DNA of 64,000 bases from Bog-756 sp963813525. GTDB lineage: Bacteria; Actinomycetota; Acidimicrobiia; Acidimicrobiales; RAAP-2. The DNA lies in assembly GCA_963813525.1 (NCBI GenBank), contig CAWEZI010000005.1, positions 1,612,001-1,676,000 of the forward strand. Direction: 5' to 3'. Positions 16,662-25,083 of the stretch are shown here, piece after piece. Numbering within the stretch: position 1 is the stretch's first letter; each line of letters opens with the position of its first letter. Made by a program: the position numbers and the translations under genes. Under the pieces are notes generated by a model. It had not been told where the DNA came from, searched no databases, and was given only the letters and a program-made list of their open reading frames with translations.

Positions 16662-18986
16662 TCAGCGCAGATCGGCGGTGGAGCGGTCGATCGGACAGCT
16701 GTCGGACGTCTGGGTGAGCAAGGCCTCGATGGCCGCCGGTTCGACCGGCTTCGAGAAGATGAATCCCTGTCCGCTGTCGCACTGCTCGTTGCGGAGAATC
16801 TCCAACTGACTGGTCTCTTCGATCCCTTCGGCCAGCGTGATGAGGCCTAGGGTCCGACCGAGCTCCACCAGGGTGTGGATGAGGGCGCTGGAGTCGGACG
16901 AACCGTCCATCTCGGCCACAAAGGAACGATCGATCTTGAGGACGTCCACCGGGAACTGGCGGAGGTAGGCCAGCGAGGAATAGCCGGTCCCGAAGTCGTC
17001 GATGGCGATCATGACGCCGATGTCCTTGAGTTGTCGGAGGCGTGAGACTGTGGCGGTGGCATCCCGCATGAGAGTTGACTCGGTGACTTCGACGGTCAAG
17101 AACCCCGGCTCGAGCCCGCTCTCGTCCAGGGCCAGAGTGACGTGGTCGACCAGGACGTCCGTCTCCAGCTGGCGCATCGACACGTTGACCGACATCGTGG
17201 TGCGGTACCCGAGACGATGCCATTCGGCCGCTTGGGCACACGCCTGCCGGAGCACCCACTGTCCGACCTCGACGATCATCCCGCTGTCCTCGAGGACCGG
17301 GATGAAATTGTCCGGCGGGATGACGCCACGGGTGGGGTGTCGCCAGCGTATGAGCGCTTCGACTCCTCTGATCCTGACACTGTCGAGATCGAAAATGGGC
17401 TGGTACAGGAGAAAGAACTGGTCATTGGCCAGCGCCGAGTCGAGATCGGACTTGAGCTCGAGGCGGTCCAGAGCGTCCGTTTGCATGGCTGCTTCGAAGA
17501 CGGCGTAGCAGTCCCTGCCCTTGGCCTTGGCCCGGTAGAGGGCGATATCGGCGTCGCGGAGTAGCTCCTGGGCCGACGGACGGTCACCGGTGGCGATCCC
17601 GATGCTGGCGGTAACGGTGATGGTCAGACCCTCGTACCCCTCGACCTGAAAGGGCTTCCGCAGTACTTCGCGGATGCGTTCGGCCACCATGGACGGTCCC
17701 GCGGCCAATGAGGCACCCTCGGTCAGGACGACGAACTCGTCACCGCCCAGGCGGCCAATGGTGTCGCTGGCCCGCAGCATCGCCGAAAACCGGTGCGCCA
17801 CCGCCTGCAGGAGGCGGTCACCCGCCTCGTGCCCCAGCGAGTCGTTGGCGTCCTTGAAGTTGTCCAGGTCGATGAAGAGCACGGCTACCGGGTCGCACGA
17901 ACGTCGAGCTCGAACCAGCATCTGCTCGGCGCGGTCCAGGATGAGCTGCCGATTGGCCAGTCCGGTGAGGGGGTCGTGCAGAGCGCGGTGAGCCAGCAGC
18001 GCTTCGAACTCCTTGCGCTCGGTGATGTCCCGCACGTTGGCTACGTACCCGGCCACCGCCGGTCGGTCTCTCTGGTCGGTGACCACTGCTTCCACGTCGC
18101 GCCACCCCGCGTCCTTGCGGACCATACGGAACTGGACGAGGACGGTGTCCGGCGACTTCTCGAATTGGGTTCCGAGCCGAGCGGACAGACGGTCCCGGTC
18201 GTCGGGATGAACGAAGTCGGTGGCCGCCCGCCCCATGATCTCGTTGGGCTCCCATCCCGAAAGCTCGGTGATGGCCGGGCTGACGAACAGGCATAGACCG
18301 CCGTCGCCCACCACGATGGTGGCATCGGTCGAGTTGTGGATGAGGGAGCGGAACCGGTCCTCGCTCAGACTCATCGAAGACTCCGCTTCTTCTTTCTGCT
18401 CCATGGTTGCCCCGGCCATCCGAATGATGAAGAAGAGGACGAAAGACCCCATGATGGCCATGGCGTTGGCTTCGTGGACGGAGATCCGTGACGGGAGCCA
18501 GCCCTGCCAGATGGCCACCTGCCCGGCCACGATCCCGACCAGGCTCCAAAAGGCGGTGATGCGCCACACCCGCGACCCGCCATAGGCCACATTCTCGAGA
18601 GCCAGGAGGGCGAAGGCCTCGAGGAGGACCGGGCCCCATCCGGTGAGGTAGATGACAGTGGTCACGCCGGCGGCGGCAACAGCCACTCGCACCTGGAGCA
18701 TTGCCGCCGAGGGGTAGGCAGTCGACAGGTTGTCGACCAACCGGGCCGATGCCAGGACGGCGACGAAGACCAGCACCCATACCCACACTGGTTCTTTGGC
18801 CACCACGTCCTGACGCATGAGCAGGAGAATGGTGAGCAGGGCCAGTGGGGCCATGACGTAGGCCAGAACGGTCGGGCTGAGGACCGGATTGGACGACCGG
18901 ACTCGATCGTCGGCCATCGAACCATCGACCGACCAGGGCGTGACCGAGCCGTCGTTGGTGGCTGTGGTGATCTCTGTGGTCGCCAT
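16662..18986 (-). CDS. Membrane PAS-GGDEF-EAL cyclic-di-GMP turnover protein
   Basis: 774 residues from ATG 18986. The open frame continues to 19664 but that part overlaps panD and is spurious. About six membrane helices lie between residues 37 and 192, followed by PAS (208-322, RFRSLIHNSTDATIVV...ITERKEFE). GGDEF (about 330-490) has an intact GGDEF at 414-418 and the inhibitory I-site RASD five residues upstream. EAL follows, with EALIRW, NVSMRQL, EVTEST, IDDFGTGYSSL, KIDRSF and AEGIEE. All residues for diguanylate cyclase and for phosphodiesterase activity appear present, so it may be bifunctional, with the MASE-like membrane part and PAS as sensors. Confidence 0.93.
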   Translation of the reverse strand: MATTEITTATNDGSVTPWSVDGSMADDRVRSSNPVLSPTVLAYVMAPLALLTILLLMRQDVVAKEPVWVWVLVFVAVLASARLVDNLSTAYPSAAMLQVRVAVAAAGVTTVIYLTGWGPVLLEAFALLALENVAYGGSRVWRITAFWSLVGIVAGQVAIWQGWLPSRISVHEANAMAIMGSFVLFFIIRMAGATMEQKEEAESSMSLSEDRFRSLIHNSTDATIVVGDGGLCLFVSPAITELSGWEPNEIMGRAATDFVHPDDRDRLSARLGTQFEKSPDTVLVQFRMVRKDAGWRDVEAVVTDQRDRPAVAGYVANVRDITERKEFEALLAHRALHDPLTGLANRQLILDRAEQMLVRARRSCDPVAVLFIDLDNFKDANDSLGHEAGDRLLQAVAHRFSAMLRASDTIGRLGGDEFVVLTEGASLAAGPSMVAERIREVLRKPFQVEGYEGLTITVTASIGIATGDRPSAQELLRDADIALYRAKAKGRDCYAVFEAAMQTDALDRLELKSDLDSALANDQFFLLYQPIFDLDSVRIRGVEALIRWRHPTRGVIPPDNFIPVLEDSGMIVEVGQWVLRQACAQAAEWHRLGYRTTMSVNVSMRQLETDVLVDHVTLALDESGLEPGFLTVEVTESTLMRDATATVSRLRQLKDIGVMIAIDDFGTGYSSLAYLRQFPVDVLKIDRSFVAEMDGSSDSSALIHTLVELGRTLGLITLAEGIEETSQLEILRNEQCDSGQGFIFSKPVEPAAIEALLTQTSDSCPIDRSTADLR

Positions 18987-19154
18987 ACCCTCGGTCCTGG
19001 CCCTCGTGATACGCCTGCTCTTCCTTCGACACATTGGGTTGCCACCTTGAACGTCGGGCCGACCGCGCCGGCCCGCGTGGTGGGATCCGAGCCGTACCGT
19101 CCGTGGTTGTTGTCGGCACAGGTGACAATCGGGGCGATTACGATTGGAGTCGCG

Positions 19155-19226
19155 GCATTGAACAGGGCATTGAATACAGGGCATTGAATACAGGGCAGAC
19201 AGAGATCCAGGGCAGACAGAGACCGG
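19155..19226. repeat. Short tandem repeats upstream of panD
   Basis: Three units of GCATTGAATACAGG (first copy two bases shorter) run directly into two units of about 16 bp sharing GCAGACAGAGA. They fill part of the 288-bp divergent spacer between the GGDEF-EAL gene and panD, ending about 49 bp before panD. They are AT-richer than the surroundings and may affect the panD promoter. Confidence 0.85.
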
Positions 19227-19274
19227 CCCGGGAAAACGAGTTGACGAAACGAATGAAGGAAAGCTGAGAGGCCG

Positions 19275-19625
19275 ATGCGACGAAGGATGCTGAACGGGAA
19301 GATCCATCGTGCCCGGGTGACCGACGCCGATCTCAACTACATCGGGTCCGTCTCCATCGACCCGATCCTGATGAAAGCGGCCGACATCGTTTCCGATGAG
19401 CAGGTCTCGGTGTACAACCTGATGAATGGCGAACGCTTCGAGACCTATGCCATCGAGGGCAGCGAGGGACAGATATGTCTGAACGGGGCGGCAGCCCGCC
19501 TGGCCCAGGTGGGCGACCGTGTGATCATCGTGACCTACGTGGATGTCGAGGAGACCGAGGTCCCCTCCCACCGCCCGACGGTGGTGGTGGTCGACGAGGA
19601 CAACCGGGTGGTCGACGCCGTCTGA
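19275..19625 (+). CDS. panD: Aspartate 1-decarboxylase, pyruvoyl-dependent
   Basis: 116 residues, typical of PanD. MLNGKIHRARVTDADLNYIGS is the family N terminus. Self-cleavage between Gly24 and Ser25 of YIGS makes the pyruvoyl cofactor. YNLMNGERFETYAI and CLNGAAARLAQVGDRVIII-like segments follow. It converts L-aspartate to beta-alanine for pantothenate/CoA. ATG start with GAGAGG upstream; ATG 19287 is possible. panB/panC are not in the window. Beta-alanine made here could also be a substrate for the amine-catabolic genes further on, which is inference. Confidence 0.95.
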   Translation: MRRRMLNGKIHRARVTDADLNYIGSVSIDPILMKAADIVSDEQVSVYNLMNGERFETYAIEGSEGQICLNGAAARLAQVGDRVIIVTYVDVEETEVPSHRPTVVVVDEDNRVVDAV

Positions 19626-19709
19626 GTTGCCGATGACGCGGACGGTGGTCGTGCCGTCCCTCATTCGGGTGGTCTGACGCCTGGCACCACCCTGCCGACA
19701 GGTAGTTGG

Positions 19710-19729
19710 GCCATGCCCATGGCTATACT
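19710..19729 (+). promoter_or_regulatory. Dyad plus -10-like hexamer upstream of the repeat surface protein
   Basis: GCCATG-CC-CATGGC, a perfect 6-bp inverted repeat, abuts TATACT at 19724-19729, in the 232-bp gap before the surface-protein gene at 19858. No good -35 was found, as expected if an activator or repressor binds the dyad. Leader length would be about 120 nt. Confidence 0.35.
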
Positions 19730-19857
19730 TCCTCTGCCGGGCGTGATTGGGTCCGTGCCACCAGGAGGGGAATGTTGTTGTTCACCGCCGGAGCGGCCGG
19801 GTTTGGTTCATCGGACCGAATTGTCGGATGCCGATGTCGCCGCAAAGGGGCAGTTCG

Positions 19858-21537
19858 ATGAAGAGCTGGGCGCAAGCGCTCAAACAATGGTTGTTGTGGC
19901 TCGTGGGCGAGGCCCCCGTGCCCGGCAAGCAGGCGCGGATGGTGGCGGCTGGCACCGTCGGCGTTGTGGTGGTCCTGGTCGTGGGCATCGTTGTCGTCGC
20001 CGGCGCCTCCGGATCGAGCCATCCCAGGGCCACCCCCGCTGTAAACCAGGGCTTCTCCAACCCCAACACAGCGATCAACCACGGATCGGCCGCCAGCTCG
20101 AACGGAAGCTCGGGATCCGGATCCGGATCCGCATCCGGTAAACAGACCCGCGGTGAGAAGGCGGCCACCAAGGCGTCCAACCAGGCGGCGGCAGCCAGGG
20201 CCAAGGCGGAGGCCAAGGCGGCTAAAGCGGCTAAAGCGGCCAAGGCCAAAGCGCGTGCCGCCGCTACACATCACACCACCAAGAAAACCACCAGCTCGAG
20301 CACCACCACCACGACGACCAAACCGGCGTCCAAGGCCAAGTCCAAGTCGAAGGTGGTGGCCGATCCCAACAGCGCCGCGGCCGCTTCCGACCCCAGCCCG
20401 ATCACGACGATTGATCCGTTGTTGCTCACCCCCGGGGCTATTTCGGACTCGACCTCAGGGGACGCACCGTTGACCGTGGCCGCACCCGGTGCGCCGGTGG
20501 CCGTCGGCGGCACATCGGCGGACATGGCGGTGCGGGTGACCTGGTTGTCACCGACCGACGACGGCACGTCGGCGGTTACCGGGTACAACCTGTACGCCGG
20601 CACCACGCGCGGAGGCGAGTACGCCCTGCCCGTCAACGGCTCGTCGCCGGTGGCAGGTACCTCGTATCTGGTCACCGGCCTCACACCGGGCGCTACCTAT
20701 TACTTCACGGTCGATGCCATCAACGCGGTCGGGTCGTCGCCGGCCTCCAACGAAGTGTCGGCCACCGCCGGACCCAGAATCCGCAGCGTGGGCGCCCTGG
20801 CTGCCCCCGTGGTGAGCATCGCTCCCAACCCCAAGGGATCCGGTTACTGGCTGACTGACGCCGACGGCGACATTGCCACCCACGGCAGGGCGGGCAACTA
20901 CGGCTCGGCTGTCGACCTCGGCCTCCGTGCACCGGTCGAGCAGATCGTGTCGACGCCGGACGGCAAGGGCTACTGGCTGGTGTCCTCCGACGGCGGCGTG
21001 TTCGCCTTCGGCGATGCCCGCTTCTACGGGTCGTTGGGCGGAGTGCGCCTCAACGCCCCCGTGGTCGGTCTGGCTTCGTCCCCCGACGGCGGCGGCTACT
21101 GGCTGGTGGCCTCTGACGGCGGCGTGTTCGCCTTCGGCGATGCCCGGTTCTACGGATCGATGGGCGGCGCCACCCTCGACCAGCCGATGGTGGGCATTGC
21201 CGCCGACCCGGTCACCGGGGGCTATTGGGAGGTGGCCAAGGACGGAGGGATCTTCGCTTTCGGCGCCCCCTTCGAGGGTTCGGTGGCCGACCTCGATCTG
21301 GTCGCTCCTGTTGTCGGCATCGCCGCCGCCACCGCCGGTCAGGGCTACTGGGAGGTGGCCGGTGACGGTGGTGTCTTCGCCTTCGGTTCGGCCGGCTTCC
21401 ACGGCTCGCCGGCGGGAACGACCCTCAACGCACCGGTAGGAGGTATGGCCCCCGACCCGGCCACGGGCGGGTACTGGCTGTTCTCTCTGGACGGCGGGAT
21501 CTTCGCCCAGGACGCCCCCTTCCACGGCGCCGGCTGA
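19858..21537 (+). CDS. Membrane-anchored surface protein: FN3 domain plus six GYW/DGG propeller-like repeats
   Basis: 559 residues from ATG 19858 with AAAGGGG upstream. Order: cytoplasmic 1-28; membrane helix 29-50 (AAGTVGVVVVLVVGIVVVAG); Ser/Gly linker; Ala/Lys-rich helix around 98-140; Thr-rich spacer; one fibronectin type III domain (about 205-305, ending TYYFTVDAINAVGSSPAS). Six repeats of about 41 residues then run to the C terminus, each with G-x-GYW-x-V, DGG-[VI]-FAFG-[DS]A and a closing APVVG. Six units suggest a beta-propeller or similar solenoid outside the cell. Repeats of this kind are, as I recall, abundant in Acidimicrobiia and unassigned in function; adhesion or glycan binding is a guess. 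Confidence 0.85.
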   Translation: MKSWAQALKQWLLWLVGEAPVPGKQARMVAAGTVGVVVVLVVGIVVVAGASGSSHPRATPAVNQGFSNPNTAINHGSAASSNGSSGSGSGSASGKQTRGEKAATKASNQAAAARAKAEAKAAKAAKAAKAKARAAATHHTTKKTTSSSTTTTTTKPASKAKSKSKVVADPNSAAAASDPSPITTIDPLLLTPGAISDSTSGDAPLTVAAPGAPVAVGGTSADMAVRVTWLSPTDDGTSAVTGYNLYAGTTRGGEYALPVNGSSPVAGTSYLVTGLTPGATYYFTVDAINAVGSSPASNEVSATAGPRIRSVGALAAPVVSIAPNPKGSGYWLTDADGDIATHGRAGNYGSAVDLGLRAPVEQIVSTPDGKGYWLVSSDGGVFAFGDARFYGSLGGVRLNAPVVGLASSPDGGGYWLVASDGGVFAFGDARFYGSMGGATLDQPMVGIAADPVTGGYWEVAKDGGIFAFGAPFEGSVADLDLVAPVVGIAAATAGQGYWEVAGDGGVFAFGSAGFHGSPAGTTLNAPVGGMAPDPATGGYWLFSLDGGIFAQDAPFHGAG

Positions 21538-21543
21538 GGAGCC

Positions 21544-21564
21544 GGCTGAGCCGAGAGCTCAGCC
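21544..21564. terminator. Stem-loop at convergent gene ends
   Basis: GGCTGAG-7 nt-CTCAGCC, a perfect 7-bp stem, lies across the 21-bp gap between the surface-protein stop and the oxidoreductase stop, covering the last bases of the latter. No U-tract. Terminator-like for both strands. Confidence 0.5.
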
Positions 21565-22977
21565 GCCGACGACGCGGCCGAGGGCGCGGGCGTACCAGGA
21601 GGGCCGGCCGGTCCTCTGCTCGGAGGCGTCGGCCCGCTGGGCCAGATGGAGCCCGGTGTTGATCCCGACATAACGCAGGGGCTCGGGTTCCCACCGCCGC
21701 GACCGGTGCCCCACCCAGGCCAACCCGGTCAGTTCGCTCGGGCGGGAGAGGATGAGATCGCGGAGGGTGCGCCCGGCCAGGTTGGTGGTCGACACACCGT
21801 CACCCACGTAACCCCCCGCCCAACCCAGGCCGCGGCTGGTGTCGAAGCCGACCGCCGGCATCCAGTCGCGGGGGACCCCAAGGGGGCCTCCCCAGCGGTG
21901 GGTGATGGCGGCACCGGCCAGAGCCGGAAACAGCTCGACCAGGGTCCGTCGGAGGGCCTCGTGCACCCCGGCGTCGCGGTCGAAGCCGGGACGGATGGCC
22001 GACCCGAAGTGGTACGGCGCTCCCCGCCCGCCGAAGGCCATCCGTCCGTCGGCTGTCCGCTGTCCGTAGATGATCAGATGACGGTAGTCAGCGAAGGTGG
22101 CCCGTCCGTGCAGGCCGGCCGCGACCCAGAAGTCCTCGCCGAGAGGCTCGGTGGCGATCATCAACGAGTAGACCGGGGCCAACGACCGCACCTCCCCCCG
22201 GAGTGTGCGCGTATACCCCTCGGTGGCCCGCACCACGGTGGACGTCCGGACCGCGCCGTGGTCGGTGCTGACCAGTCCCGGACCGACCGCCGTGGCCGTC
22301 GTCTGCTCGTAGATGCGCACCCCCCGTCGTTCGACAGCCTCGGCCAGACCGCGCACCAACCGGGCCGGGTCGAGGGCGGCGCAGTGGGGGGTGTAGGTGC
22401 CCCCGAGGACGTCGGTGGCCCCGACCATGGCCGACGCCTGGGCGGCCGAGAGCAGCTGCAGATCCTCCTCGTCGACACCCCGCTGGCGGGCAGCGGCCAC
22501 CTCCTCCCGGGCCCGCTGCAGCTGCACGTCGGCCCGAGCCAGAACCACCGTCCCACCCCGGGCGAAGTCACACTCGATGTGCTCGGTGCCGACCACCCTC
22601 TCCACCTCGCCCACGGTGGCCTGCATGGCCTGTCGCATGGCTGCTCCGGCCCCGGGGCCGCCCAGCTGGTCGAGGCGAGCTTCCGAACCGGCGAAGAGGG
22701 CGGAGCACCAGCCCCCGTTGCGACCCGAGGCACCGAATCCGACGACATCCCGCTCGATGACGCCGATGCGCAGGGCGGGGTCGGCCTCGGCCAGGTAGTA
22801 GGCGGTCCACAGACCGGTCAGGCCACCACCCACCACGGCCACATCGAGGTCGGTGTCACCGCTGAAGGCCGGACGCTGCTCTATCGGGCCGGGGAGCCTG
22901 TCCCACCACAGCGAGAGTTGCCGGAAGCGCTCACCCGACGAACGCTCACCCGATGAATCTCCCGATGAAACGATCAG
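21559..22977 (-). CDS. FAD-dependent amine/amino-acid oxidoreductase (DAO family), probable CTG start
   Basis: The FAD-binding start DVAVVGGGLTGLWTAYYLAE and ASGRNGGWCSALF mark a DAO-superfamily oxidase of the PuuB/glycine-oxidase type; WGGPLGVPRDWMPAVGF and GLGWAGGYVGDGVSTTNLAG form the C-terminal FAD part. The first usable standard codon, GTG 22842, would cut into the first beta strand. The conserved upstream region SLWWDRLPGPIEQRPAF is in frame and open. The only candidate start that includes it is CTG 22977, overlapping the aminotransferase stop as CTGA, with GGAAG 7 nt upstream. Length from there is 472 residues. Residues 4-16 are an SSGER repeat. It likely oxidises an amine or N-substituted amino acid; the operon partner is an aminotransferase. 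Confidence 0.82.
   Translation of the reverse strand: MIVSSGDSSGERSSGERFRQLSLWWDRLPGPIEQRPAFSGDTDLDVAVVGGGLTGLWTAYYLAEADPALRIGVIERDVVGFGASGRNGGWCSALFAGSEARLDQLGGPGAGAAMRQAMQATVGEVERVVGTEHIECDFARGGTVVLARADVQLQRAREEVAAARQRGVDEEDLQLLSAAQASAMVGATDVLGGTYTPHCAALDPARLVRGLAEAVERRGVRIYEQTTATAVGPGLVSTDHGAVRTSTVVRATEGYTRTLRGEVRSLAPVYSLMIATEPLGEDFWVAAGLHGRATFADYRHLIIYGQRTADGRMAFGGRGAPYHFGSAIRPGFDRDAGVHEALRRTLVELFPALAGAAITHRWGGPLGVPRDWMPAVGFDTSRGLGWAGGYVGDGVSTTNLAGRTLRDLILSRPSELTGLAWVGHRSRRWEPEPLRYVGINTGLHLAQRADASEQRTGRPSWYARALGRVVGG
22928..22969. repeat. 15-bp repeats at the oxidoreductase N terminus
   Basis: Two 15-bp units differing at one base plus a 12-bp partial unit, encoding SSGER-SSGER and SSGD on the minus strand. 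They lie exactly where a normal start codon would be expected, so repeat change may have displaced the original start. Confidence 0.85.
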
Positions 22978-24338
22978 ATCCGCTTCCAGGCCTCGGTGAG
23001 GACAGAGCGCAGGACCGAGGCCATCAGCTCGAACTCCTCTTCGCCGCAGATGAGGGGCGGGGCCAACTGGACCACCGGATCGCCCCGGTCGTCGGCCCGG
23101 CAGATGAGCCCCGACTCGTAGAGGGCGCCGGACAGGAATCCCCGTAGGAGTCGCTCGGACTCCTCCTCGTCGAAGGTCTGGCGGGTGTCCTTGTCCTTGA
23201 CCAGCTCGATCCCGTAGAAGTAGCCGGCCCCCCGCACGTCGCCGACGATGGGCAGGTCGCGCAGGGAGTCGAGCGACGCCTTGAAGGCACCCTCGTTGGC
23301 CCGCACGTGATCGAGGATCCCCTCCTTCTCGAACACATCCAGGTTGGCCAGGGCCACCGCCGCACTGACCGGGTGGCCGCCGAAGGTGACGCCGTGCAGG
23401 AACGTCTCACCCTGCAGGAAGGGCTCCACCAGCCGGTCGCTCACCGCCATGGCCCCGAGCGGCGAGTAGCCGCTGGTCAACCCCTTGGCCATGGTCACGA
23501 TGTCGGGCTGGTAGTCGTAGCGTTCGGCCCCGAACCAGTGGCCCAGTCGCCCGAAGGCGCAGATGACCTCGTCGGAGACCAGCAGCACCCCGTAGCGGTC
23601 GCAGATCTGGCGGACCCGCTGGAAGTAACCGGGTGGGGGAGGGAAGCATCCGCCGGCATTCTGCACCGGCTCCAGGAACACCGCGGCCACCGTCTCGGGT
23701 CCCTCGAAGAGAATGGCCTGCTCGATGGCGTCGGCCGCCCACCGGCCGAAAGCGTCGAGATCGTCGGCGAAATAGGGGGCCCGGTAGAAGTTGGCGTTGG
23801 GGACCTTGACCGCACCGGGGACCAACGGTTCGAAGGGGGCCCGGAAGTCGGCCACCCCGGTGATGGACAAGGCGCCCATGGTGGCGCCGTGGTAGGCGAT
23901 GTTGCGGCTGATGACCTTCTTGCGCAGGGGTTGGCCGGTGACGGCGAAGTACTGACGGATGAGCTTCCAGGCCGACTCGACAGCTTCGGAGCCGCCGGTG
24001 GTGAAGAAGATGCGGTTGCAGTCACCCGGTGTCAGGTCGGCCAGGCGGTCGGCCAGCTCGATGGCGGTGGGGTGGGCGTAGCTCCATATCGGGAAGTAGG
24101 CCAGGGTGCCGGCCTGCCGGGCGGCCGCTTCGGCCAGCTCGGTCCGACCGTGGCCCACCTGGCTGGTGAACAGTCCGGACAGGCCGTCGAGGTAGCGCTT
24201 GCCGTGTGAGTCCCACACCCAGACACCCTCGCCCCGCACGATGACCGGGACCGGTTGGCTCGTGGACATCCGGGTGAAATGCATCCACAGGTTGCGGTGG
24301 GCACTCTCTTGCAGTGCTTCGTCGGAACGATCGGTCAT
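22974..24338 (-). CDS. Class III (omega) aminotransferase, PLP-dependent
   Basis: 454 residues from ATG 24338, which overlaps the Lrp stop as ATGA. Motifs: YLDGLSGLFTSQVGHGR, FFTTGGSEAVESAWKL, ISRNIAYHGATMGALSITG, FLEPVQNAGGCFPPPPGYF, LLVSDEVICAFGRLG (Asp that binds the pyridine N), DIVTMAKGLTSGYSP (PLP Lys) and HGVTFGGHPVSAA. It closely follows, from memory, the mycobacterial Rv3329-type aminotransferase group. Substrates of such enzymes are terminal amines: putrescine, cadaverine, beta-alanine or GABA. The flanking FAD oxidase, aldehyde dehydrogenase and permeases support polyamine or omega-amino acid breakdown. Confidence 0.92.
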   Translation of the reverse strand: MTDRSDEALQESAHRNLWMHFTRMSTSQPVPVIVRGEGVWVWDSHGKRYLDGLSGLFTSQVGHGRTELAEAAARQAGTLAYFPIWSYAHPTAIELADRLADLTPGDCNRIFFTTGGSEAVESAWKLIRQYFAVTGQPLRKKVISRNIAYHGATMGALSITGVADFRAPFEPLVPGAVKVPNANFYRAPYFADDLDAFGRWAADAIEQAILFEGPETVAAVFLEPVQNAGGCFPPPPGYFQRVRQICDRYGVLLVSDEVICAFGRLGHWFGAERYDYQPDIVTMAKGLTSGYSPLGAMAVSDRLVEPFLQGETFLHGVTFGGHPVSAAVALANLDVFEKEGILDHVRANEGAFKASLDSLRDLPIVGDVRGAGYFYGIELVKDKDTRQTFDEEESERLLRGFLSGALYESGLICRADDRGDPVVQLAPPLICGEEEFELMASVLRSVLTEAWKRI

Positions 24339-24814
24339 CGCGTCCCCCAGGTGTAGGTCTGTTTGGTCAGCTTCAGGTACATGAACGTCTCGGTCTCCCG
24401 GACGCCGGGTATGCGGCGGACGGTGCCGTTGAGCAGATCGAGGAGTGCGTCTTCGTCCTCGCACACCAGCTCGACCAGGATGTCGAACGATCCGGTGCAC
24501 ATGACCACGTAGTCGATGGCGGACACCTCGGCCAGCCTGTCGGCCACCAGACGGGCATCGCCGTCGGCCCGGATGCCCACCATGGCCTGGCTGCGGAAGC
24601 CGACCTGCAGCGGATCGGTCACGGCCACGATCTGCATGATCCCGGCCTCGCGCAGCTTCTGCACCCGTTGACGGACGGCAGCTTCCGACAGACCGACCGC
24701 CTCGGCGATCGAACCGTAGGTGCGTCGGCCGTCCTTTTGCAGCTCCTCGACGATGGCTTTGTTGGCCGGGTCGAGGAGGCCGTTGGCCGAGGGCCCAGGC
24801 ACCGCCGAAGGCAT
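24335..24814 (-). CDS. Lrp/AsnC family transcriptional regulator
   Basis: 159 residues. N-terminal wHTH: LDPANKAIVEELQKDGRRTYG, SIAEAVGLSEAAVRQRVQKL. The C-terminal RAM domain is VGIRADGDARLVADRLAEV, VVMCTGSFDILVELVCEDED and LLNGTVRRIPGVRETETFMYL. It is the first gene of the operon Lrp - aminotransferase - FAD oxidase, with 4-bp overlaps, and is divergent from the aldehyde dehydrogenase. It therefore likely senses an amino acid or amine and controls both transcripts from the shared 269-bp spacer. Confidence 0.92.
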   Translation of the reverse strand: MPSAVPGPSANGLLDPANKAIVEELQKDGRRTYGSIAEAVGLSEAAVRQRVQKLREAGIMQIVAVTDPLQVGFRSQAMVGIRADGDARLVADRLAEVSAIDYVVMCTGSFDILVELVCEDEDALLDLLNGTVRRIPGVRETETFMYLKLTKQTYTWGTR

Positions 24815-24932
24815 GGTCAGGCGCCCGTACCGATGGTCGGGCAGTCCTCAAACAAACCGGAACACGGGGTTACGAGAGTCACCATCGCAGTCCCGTTATA
24901 GCAGTTCGAGCGGAATCCAGGGACAATTTCAA

Positions 24933-24942
24933 ACGAATTCGT
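24933..24942. promoter_or_regulatory. Palindrome in the Lrp/aldehyde dehydrogenase divergent spacer
   Basis: ACGAATTCGT is a perfect 10-bp palindrome flanked by A/T-rich sequence (CAATTTCAA before it, GGGAAAAAGATG after it) in an otherwise GC-rich genome. It lies in the middle of the 269-bp spacer between the two divergent operons. A plausible Lrp-type operator; not proven. Confidence 0.4.
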
Positions 24943-25083
24943 ATCTGGAGGGAAAAAGATGTTAAAAAAAGCTTGTCTTGGGGCCAGTTGTCGGCCACTA
25001 TGACCTTGCACAGCGTCGGGGAGGCGTGCCAGAGTGCGTCGGCGCCCCTCGTGACCAGCGGCGACGCATTCCGGGGAGGACGA

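Noticed and set aside
18987..19664. N-terminal extension of the GGDEF-EAL frame
   Set aside because: It overlaps panD, a certain gene on the other strand, and has no conserved content.
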